Below, piece by piece: positions 6,637 to 10,347 of a DNA stretch of 10,347 bases (position 1 is its first letter; each line of letters starts with the position of its first letter). The notes beneath the pieces were generated by a model. That model was not told where the DNA came from. It saw nothing but the letters and a program-made list of their open reading frames with translations, and ran no database searches. A program made the translations under genes and the position numbers. This DNA is from Mycobacterium sp. 050128. Lineage in GTDB: Bacteria; Actinomycetota; Actinomycetes; Mycobacteriales; Mycobacteriaceae. Where the stretch lies: positions 1 through 10,347 of the forward strand of contig NZ_JAZGLW010000020.1 in the NCBI RefSeq assembly GCF_036409155.1, read 5' to 3'.

Positions 6637-7278
6637 TCAGCTGCAGCAGCCGGGGTGGGCAGTTGGCGGGGTATGGAGCTGGGTAAGGATTTGTGTGGTC
6701 AGGGCTGCGCCGAGTTGGTGGGCCTCAGCGACGCTGACGATCTGACCTTCGGGGTGCTCGGCGAGCCACGGCGCGGCGTCCTGCGCGCAGGTGAAGTAGT
6801 GCACCTGGTTGCAGAATGAGGACCGGATCGAGGTGAGGTCGTCGGGGTTGACCAGCGAGACCACCGCGGTCTCGGGCTGCACGCTGGTGACACCGTTTTC
6901 GCCGACCGAGACCCTGATCGGGTGCCCGCTGACGGGTGATTCGGATTCGATGCTGGCGGGCCGGTCCAGGATGGTGGGAAAGATGAGGGTGTCCAGGGCG
7001 CACCAGGTGTAGAGCTCTTGGCCGGCCACGGTGAATCGGTGGCGGGTCGGGCGCAGGGTCAGGCCCTGGCCGACGATGCGGCCCTGCTCGTCGTATTCGG
7101 TGTCGGGTACCGCGGCCAGACGCCGGGTCACCTCGTCAACCGGGAGGCCGACGGCCGCGGCGAGCGCCTCCACGGTGACCGGCTCGCCGGCGGCGAGCAG
7201 CCGCAGCAACGGCACCAGCATCGTCGGGTCGAGCCCGGACTCTTCCGGAATGGTCAGGCGGTCAAGGAAATTGGGCAT
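6637..7278 (-). CDS. merB: Organomercurial lyase MerB
   Basis: Cleaves the carbon-mercury bond of organomercurials by protonolysis and passes Hg(II) to MerA. The 213 residues match the family length (212 in plasmid R831). The catalytic set is visible: C93 in T-W-C-A-L-D-T, D96, and C156 in S-S-F-C-N-Q-V. Each is shifted by three from C96, D99 and C159 of R831 MerB, so the active site is complete. A winged-helix-like N-terminal domain covers about 1-80. The C-terminus ends G-C-C-S, an extra vicinal pair that could help hand over mercury. The reading frame is open far upstream, but the ATG at 7278 begins M-P-N-F-L-D-R, has a GAAAGG site 6 bases upstream, and follows merA by 26 bases. Its presence makes the operon broad-spectrum. 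Confidence 0.95.
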   Translation of the reverse strand: MPNFLDRLTIPEESGLDPTMLVPLLRLLAAGEPVTVEALAAAVGLPVDEVTRRLAAVPDTEYDEQGRIVGQGLTLRPTRHRFTVAGQELYTWCALDTLIFPTILDRPASIESESPVSGHPIRVSVGENGVTSVQPETAVVSLVNPDDLTSIRSSFCNQVHYFTCAQDAAPWLAEHPEGQIVSVAEAHQLGAALTTQILTQLHTPPTAHPGCCS

Positions 7279-7304
7279 CAGGAACCTTTCGAGTGAGCCA
7301 TGCG

Positions 7305-8708
7305 TCAGGATGCGCAGCAGGACAGTCGGGACATATCGGCGCTGAAGGACTGGGCGGCGATTTTGATGCCTTCGGCCATGGTCAGATACGGGGCCCAGGA
7401 CCCGGCGACCTGGTCGACGGTCATCGCGGCGTCGAGGATGTAGACCGCGGCGGCGGCGATCTCGCCAGCATCCTTGGCGACGGCGGTGATGCCGTGGATG
7501 CGGCCGGTGCCGGCGTCGGCGACGAGTTTGATGAAACCGCGGGTGTCTCGGTTGACCACCGCACGCGGCACATGTTTTAGCGGCAGCACCCGGCAGTCGC
7601 ACCGTGTCCCGGCGGCGAGGAGCTCGGCCTCGGTCGTCCCGGCCGCACCGACCGCGGGGCTGGTGAACGTCACGCGGGGCAGATGGCGGTAGTCGACCCT
7701 GCGGCCGGCGTCGGTGAAGATGTTGTCGGCGACCATCGCGCCGTGATGGGCGGCGACGTAGACGAACTCGCGGTGCCCGGTCACGTCGCCGGCCGCCCAG
7801 ATCCGTGGGTTCGACGACTGCAGCCCGTCGCTCACCACGACCTCGTTGTTCTCGCCGGTTTTGACCTGCACCGCTTCGAGATTCAGGCCGTCGGTGTTCG
7901 GACGGCGGCCGGTGGCGACGAGGACTTTCGCGGCACGGAACTGCTGCGTTCCGCCGGTGATGGTCGCGGTGACCGTGACCTGATCGTCGGCCTGCTCGAC
8001 CTCGCTCACCGTGGCGCGGCGCACCACCCGGATGCCGTCGTCGGCGAACACCTCCAGCAGCGCCATGCCGACTTCCGGCTCTTCCTTCGATGCCAGCGTG
8101 GAGCGGACCAGCACCGTCACCGTTGACCCGAGCCGGGCGAACAGTTGCGCCTGCTCCAACGCGACGTAGCCGCCGCCGATCACCAGCAGCGACTCCGGGA
8201 CCTCGGTGACTTCCATCGCGGTGGTCGAGGTCAGGTAGGCGACGCCCTCGAATGCGGGCGGGATGACTGGGTTCGCGCCGGTGGCGATCAGGTAGTGCTC
8301 GGCCTCGATGGTGGCATCGCCGACCTCGATGACGGGCGCGTCCGGGGTTCCGGCGAACCGCGCTTGGCCCTGAATGCGCTGCCAGCCATACGATTCGGCC
8401 ACGTTGAGGTACTTCTCTGAGCGCAGCGACTCCACCAGATCGTGCGTGCCGGCGATCAGGGCCGCCATGTCCACCGGGCCGGCCGTGGTGGCGATCCCCG
8501 GGAACCGGGCAGTGTCGGCTGCGGTATGCCGGGCCTCGGCCGCTGCGATCAGGGCCTTTGACGGCACGCAGCCGGTGTTGACACACGTGCCACCGAAGAT
8601 GCCGCGCTCGATCATGACGACGGACTTGCCGAGCGCGGTAGCGCGGATCGCCGCGGCCATCGCCGCGCCGCCGGAACCGATGACCGCGAGGTCCAATCCC
8701 TGACTCAT
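7305..8708 (-). CDS. merA: Mercuric reductase MerA (short form, no NmerA domain)
   Basis: Flavoenzyme that reduces Hg(II) to volatile Hg(0) with NADPH in the cytoplasm. The 467 residues contain the FAD-binding G11-S-G-G-A-A, the redox pair C42-V-N-T-G-C47 followed by V-P-S-K, an NADPH-binding G178-G-G-Y-V-A-L-E motif, A-T-G-R-R-P-N (265-271), A-A-G-D (305-308), and the C-terminal C464-C465 pair that delivers Hg(II) to the active site of the partner subunit. The C-terminal pair separates MerA from dihydrolipoamide dehydrogenases. The N-terminal MerP-like domain found in Tn501/Tn21 MerA is absent, as in some other actinobacterial enzymes. The ATG at 8708 begins M-S-Q-G-L-D-L and has AAGGA 7 bases upstream; an upstream TTG at 8729 is in frame but falls inside the operator. 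It is the first gene of the operon, divergent from merR. Confidence 0.97.
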   Translation of the reverse strand: MSQGLDLAVIGSGGAAMAAAIRATALGKSVVMIERGIFGGTCVNTGCVPSKALIAAAEARHTAADTARFPGIATTAGPVDMAALIAGTHDLVESLRSEKYLNVAESYGWQRIQGQARFAGTPDAPVIEVGDATIEAEHYLIATGANPVIPPAFEGVAYLTSTTAMEVTEVPESLLVIGGGYVALEQAQLFARLGSTVTVLVRSTLASKEEPEVGMALLEVFADDGIRVVRRATVSEVEQADDQVTVTATITGGTQQFRAAKVLVATGRRPNTDGLNLEAVQVKTGENNEVVVSDGLQSSNPRIWAAGDVTGHREFVYVAAHHGAMVADNIFTDAGRRVDYRHLPRVTFTSPAVGAAGTTEAELLAAGTRCDCRVLPLKHVPRAVVNRDTRGFIKLVADAGTGRIHGITAVAKDAGEIAAAAVYILDAAMTVDQVAGSWAPYLTMAEGIKIAAQSFSADMSRLSCCAS

Positions 8709-8717
8709 GCACCCATC

Positions 8718-8747
8718 CTTGACCTTCAAGTAGGCTTGAAGGTCAAG
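8718..8747. promoter_or_regulatory. MerR-type operator and divergent merA/merR promoter
   Basis: Two perfect 13-bp arms, CTTGACCTTCAAG (8718-8730) and CTTGAAGGTCAAG (8735-8747), surround a TAGG centre. Because the dyad is perfect, each strand has a -35-like TTGACC. On the merA strand an AAGGAT (8720-8715) follows a 20-bp spacer; on the merR strand AAGTGT (8745-8750) follows a 20-bp spacer. MerR-family activators bind such dyads inside over-long 19-20 bp spacers and untwist the DNA when metal binds, so this is the expected control site for both genes. The -10 elements are weak by eye. Confidence 0.85.
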
Positions 8748-8764
8748 TGTTCTGAGGAGACATC

Positions 8765-9154
8765 GTGAGAATCGGGAAGCTCGCCGAGGCGACCGGGGCC
8801 ACCACCGCGACGCTGCGCTACTACGAAGACGAAGGCCTGCTCCCGCCCGCCGAACGTTCCCCGGCGGGGTATCGCGACTATGCCGCCGACACGATCGCCC
8901 GGGTCGGCTTCATCCGACGGGGACAGGCCGCCGGGTTCAGCCTCGCCCAGATTCGGCAGATCCTCGACATCCGTGACAGCGGCCACGCGCCGTGCACGCA
9001 CGTGCGCGACCTGCTCGACATCCGACTGACCGACCTCGACGAGCAGATCAGCGCACTGGTGGCACTGCGCGAGACCATCGCCCGGCTGCGGCAGGGCGCC
9101 GAAAGCGTCGACCCGGAATCATGCAGCGCCGATGACGTATGTCGATACCTCTAG
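8765..9154 (+). CDS. merR: MerR-family heavy-metal-responsive regulator
   Basis: Dimeric sensor that should repress and, when metal is bound, activate the divergent mer operon. Of 129 residues, the N-terminal winged helix is typical: M-R-I-G-K-L-A-E-A-T-G, T-L-R-Y-Y-E-D-E-G-L-L-P (16-27), and G-Y-R-D-Y (35-39). A long dimerisation helix follows C77, and a C-terminal loop holds C120 and C126. Three cysteines fit Hg(II) coordination as in MerR of Tn501 (C82, C117, C126), but the spacing differs: 43 and 6 residues here against 35 and 9. That variant could shift metal choice, so another soft metal such as Cd(II) or Zn(II) cannot be excluded. The GTG at 8765 has a GAGGAG site 6 bases upstream and lies 56 bases from the merA ATG. 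A cadD-like gene follows on the same strand after 138 bases. Confidence 0.88.
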   Translation: MRIGKLAEATGATTATLRYYEDEGLLPPAERSPAGYRDYAADTIARVGFIRRGQAAGFSLAQIRQILDIRDSGHAPCTHVRDLLDIRLTDLDEQISALVALRETIARLRQGAESVDPESCSADDVCRYL

Positions 9155-9292
9155 GAGCCACCTCCGTGGCACCGGAGGCATGTATTTCGTCAAGTCCGTT
9201 GACCCCGGCAGTCGTCATGAATTTCCGCCCCACTGGAGGTCGTTGGTGCGCGGGAGCGCGGGGCCTGCTGAGCAGTAGGCTCACCCGATGCG
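9155..9292. other. Non-coding gap between merR and the CadD-family gene
   Basis: 138 bases with no supported gene. Just after merR, CCTCCG (9161-9166) pairs with CGGAGG (9173-9178), with a competing GCCAC/GTGGC stem (9157-9161/9166-9170). CTGCTGAGCAG (9265-9275 region) is a further short palindrome. No metal-sensor operator like the one at 8718-8747 was found before the CadD-family gene, so its promoter is unclear and read-through from merR is possible. Confidence 0.5.
9161..9178. terminator. Small GC hairpin just after merR
   Basis: CCTCCG and CGGAGG form a 6-bp stem with a 6-base loop, starting 7 bases after the merR stop. No T run follows, so termination is uncertain. Confidence 0.3.
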
Positions 9293-9934
9293 GTGGGATT
9301 TCACTCGAAGCTGGTCGCATTGGCCGTGCTGAGCCCAGCCACACTCGTTCAGGCGATCGCCACCTTCGCCATCACCAATATCGACGACATCGTGGTCCTC
9401 GCGGTGATGTTCGGCCAGGCGCCCGGTCATCGTGGCGCAGCCATCCGAGTGACCGCCGGTCAGTACCTCGGCTTCACCGCCATCTTGGCAGTTTCGGTCG
9501 GCGGCGCACTCCTGGGTGCCACGCTGCTTCCTCCAGCCGCACTGCCGTACTTCGGGCTGCTGCCCATCGTGTTGGGGCTGCGGGCGGCATGGCTGGCCTG
9601 GCGGGATCGCCGCACCCAACCGGCGCCGACCGATGATCCCGCAACACTGTTGACGCCTGGCACCTGGCAGGTCGCAGTCATCACCTTCGCCAACGGCGGC
9701 GACAACATCGGCGTGTACGTTCCGATCTTCGCCGTCTCAACGATCGCCACCATCGGTGTTTACATCATCGTGTTCCTCATCGGTGTGGCCATCTGGTGCG
9801 CGGCCGGCCGATATTTCGCCTCCCACCCGATCATCGCCAAAGCACTCTCACGCTGGGGCCACATCGTTCTGCCCGTTGCACTGATCACAATCGGGGCCCT
9901 CATCCTCATCAAAGGCGGAGCGTTCGCCCTCTAG
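9293..9934 (+). CDS. cadD: CadD-family cadmium resistance transporter
   Basis: Membrane protein of the CadD/LysE superfamily, expected to export Cd(II) or a related cation. The 213 residues carry about five or six hydrophobic segments. Family-type motifs are visible: T-N-I-D-D-I-V-V-L (28-36) near the first helix, G-Q-Y-L-G-F (56-61), and [13 protein letters not shown] (134-146). The acidic residues in the first and third may bind cation. The central loop (about 106-122) is hydrophilic. The GTG at 9293 has no clear ribosome site; another in-frame GTG lies at 9323 (about 203 residues), and the first membrane segment survives with either start. It has no CadC/ArsR-type regulator beside it; control by the adjacent merR or constitutive expression are options. 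A dead IS21 fragment begins right after its stop. Confidence 0.85.
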   Translation: MGFHSKLVALAVLSPATLVQAIATFAITNIDDIVVLAVMFGQAPGHRGAAIRVTAGQYLGFTAILAVSVGGALLGATLLPPAALPYFGLLPIVLGLRAAWLAWRDRRTQPAPTDDPATLLTPGTWQVAVITFANGGDNIGVYVPIFAVSTIATIGVYIIVFLIGVAIWCAAGRYFASHPIIAKALSRWGHIVLPVALITIGALILIKGGAFAL

Positions 9935-9942
9935 CTCGGAGC

Positions 9943-10080
9943 AACTTCACCACTCAGGGCCAGGAGGCGCTCCTGCATCGGCATGTGTTGGCGTTCAACC
10001 ACTTTGGTGATGTCCCGGCCCGTATCCGCTATGACAATCTAAAACGGGCGGTGGCCAAGGTGCTCAAAGGCCGCAGCCGG
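9943..10080 (+). pseudogene. istA: Internal fragment of an IS21-family transposase (IstA)
   Basis: The frame reads [11 protein letters not shown], then [12 protein letters not shown], then R-I-R-Y-D-N-L-K followed by A-V-A-K-V-L-K-G-R. This is the stretch of the IS21 IstA integrase domain around its second catalytic aspartate (in Y-D-N-L-K). Everything before and after is missing: the IstA start, the first aspartate, the glutamate region and IstB are absent, and the similarity stops near 10080. The long open frame around it (9796-10338) is chance and overlaps the CadD-family gene in another frame. It begins about 9 bases after the CadD-family stop, so the deletion or insertion joint is very close. 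It cannot encode a working enzyme. Confidence 0.78.
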
Positions 10081-10245
10081 CACCCGAACTACCAACACGA
10101 GCGAGCGCACCACAGAATCATGATCGTGTGTCACGAGAGACACGATCACAGTAGTTATACCGAAGACGTACCCGAGCCAACGGAATCGACAGGAGACCAT
10201 TCCGGCTACCCTGCTGCGCTCGCAGCCGGGCGCGGAAGCAGGGTA
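10081..10245. other. Non-coding stretch inside the right end
   Basis: 165 bases between the IS fragment and the innermost right-end site. No gene is supported. It holds the hairpin at 10121-10148 and most of the longer one at 10204-10248. Confidence 0.6.
10121..10148. repeat. 9-bp perfect inverted repeat
   Basis: TGATCGTGT (10121-10129) and ACACGATCA (10140-10148) pair fully with a 10-base loop. A competing inner GTGTC/GACAC pairing exists. The role is unknown: terminator of the cargo strand, a protein site, or a leftover of the IS element. Confidence 0.5.
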
Positions 10246-10248
10246 GCC
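10204..10248. repeat. 12-bp perfect inverted repeat next to the right-end sites
   Basis: GGCTACCCTGCT (10204-10215) and AGCAGGGTAGCC (10237-10248) pair perfectly around a 21-base loop. A shorter GCTGCG/CGCAGC pairing (10213-10218/10221-10226) competes with it. The right arm runs 3 bases into site R3. No T run follows on either strand. It could insulate cargo from outside transcription or mark an old recombination joint. Confidence 0.6.
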
Positions 10249-10264
10249 CCAGATTCAATGAGAA
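10246..10264 (-). repeat. Right-end transposase-binding site R3 (innermost)
   Basis: Perfect copy of the 19-bp consensus TTCTCATTGAATCTGGGGC read on the minus strand, the orientation expected at this end. It lies 83 bp from the transposon tip. Confidence 0.85.
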
Positions 10265-10279
10265 ACGTCGCGATCGAAA

Positions 10280-10298
10280 TTCTCATCCAATCTGGGGC
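10280..10298 (+). repeat. Right-end site R2, inverted relative to its neighbours
   Basis: TTCTCATCCAATCTGGGGC read on the plus strand: two mismatches (positions 8 and 9) from the consensus and the opposite orientation to R1 and R3. Whether it still binds transposase is unknown. Confidence 0.75.
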
Positions 10299-10321
10299 AA
10301 TGCAGGTCAGACTAGTAAATG

Positions 10322-10347
10322 TGCCCCAGATTCAATGAGAACGGACA
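10322..10347 (-). repeat. Right terminal inverted repeat
   Basis: Reverse complement starts TGTCCG and matches 1-26 at 25 of 26 positions. It ends with ACA-3' on the plus strand. Confidence 0.93.
10323..10341 (-). repeat. Right-end transposase-binding site R1 (outermost)
   Basis: Perfect copy of the 19-bp consensus on the minus strand, 6 bp from the tip, mirroring L1. Confidence 0.87.

Larger units (their letters stand above)
1..10347. mobile_element. Complete Tn7-like mercury-resistance transposon (TnsABC-TniQ type)
   Basis: The window runs from 5'-TGT to ACA-3'. The first 26 bases match the reverse complement of the last 26 at 25 positions, and both ends hold three copies of a 19-bp motif. 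Just inside the left end lies a tnsA-tnsB-tnsC-tniQ operon; the rest is metal-resistance cargo and a dead IS fragment. TGT/ACA ends, several transposase-binding repeats at each end and a TnsA endonuclease are hallmarks of Tn7-like elements. Tn5053/Tn402-type elements share tniA-tniB-tniQ but lack TnsA and carry a resolvase; here TnsA is present and no resolvase is seen, which predicts cut-and-paste movement. The usual 5-bp target duplication would lie outside the window. The boundary call rests on the sequence itself; mobility is inferred. Confidence 0.9.

Noticed and set aside
7279..8712. Long open frame upstream of merB on the minus strand, which would make a 691-residue protein
   Set aside because: It overlaps merA in another frame, reads as arginine-rich low-complexity sequence, and the real MerB begins at 7278 with a ribosome site and the right family length.
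9796..10338. 180-codon open frame on the plus strand as an intact gene
   Set aside because: Its first part overlaps the CadD-family gene out of frame, the middle is an IstA fragment, and the end runs through the transposon terminal repeats.

Overview
The window looks like one complete, end-to-end Tn7-like (TnsABC-TniQ) transposon from a high-GC actinobacterium. It begins exactly with 5'-TGT and ends exactly with ACA-3'. The outermost 26 bases of each side are inverted repeats of each other (25/26 identical), and each end carries three copies of one 19-bp motif, the expected layout for transposase-binding sites of a Tn7-type element. The host is inferred, not proven. High GC in the cargo, many GTG starts, tightly coupled genes and an actinobacterial flavour to every protein suggest a mycobacterium or close relative (Mycolicibacterium, Rhodococcus, Gordonia type). 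No flanking DNA is visible, so the insertion site, target duplication and replicon (plasmid or chromosome) cannot be read.

Layout. (1) 1-96: left end with three direct 19-bp sites. (2) 97-4785, + strand: a coupled transposition operon, tnsA (endonuclease) - tnsB (DDE transposase with intact D265/D367/E403, DDX35E) - tnsC/tniB (AAA+ ATPase) - tniQ (target-selection adaptor). (3) 4786-4921: short non-coding gap between convergent operons with two small hairpins. (4) 4922-8708, - strand: a broad-spectrum mercury-resistance operon read right to left: merA (mercuric reductase), merB (organomercurial lyase), a MerF-like two-helix transporter, a secreted thioredoxin-fold lipoprotein and a CcdA-family membrane protein. 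(5) 8709-8764: divergent control region with a perfect 13-4-13 dyad. (6) 8765-9154, + strand: merR-type metal sensor. (7) 9155-9292: non-coding. (8) 9293-9934, + strand: a CadD-family cadmium-resistance transporter. (9) 9943-10080: a broken piece of an IS21-family istA gene. (10) 10081-10347: non-coding right end with two hairpins and three 19-bp sites, the middle one inverted.

How the parts work together. TnsA plus TnsB should cut both strands at each end, allowing cut-and-paste movement, which fits the absence of any resolvase. TnsC and the single, short TniQ would choose the target; there is no TnsE, no second longer TnsD-like protein and no CRISPR-Cas system. The cargo gives the host Hg(II), organomercury and probably Cd(II) resistance. 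MerB splits organomercurials, MerA reduces Hg(II) to volatile Hg(0), the MerF-like protein brings Hg(II) to MerA, and the redoxin/CcdA pair probably handles thiols or Hg(II) outside the membrane. MerR probably switches the operon on from the shared dyad. The least ordinary points are the minimal TnsABC-TniQ machinery with an inverted inner site, the TnsA active site that reads D-x-R instead of Q/E-x-K, and the redoxin/CcdA pair embedded in a mer operon.
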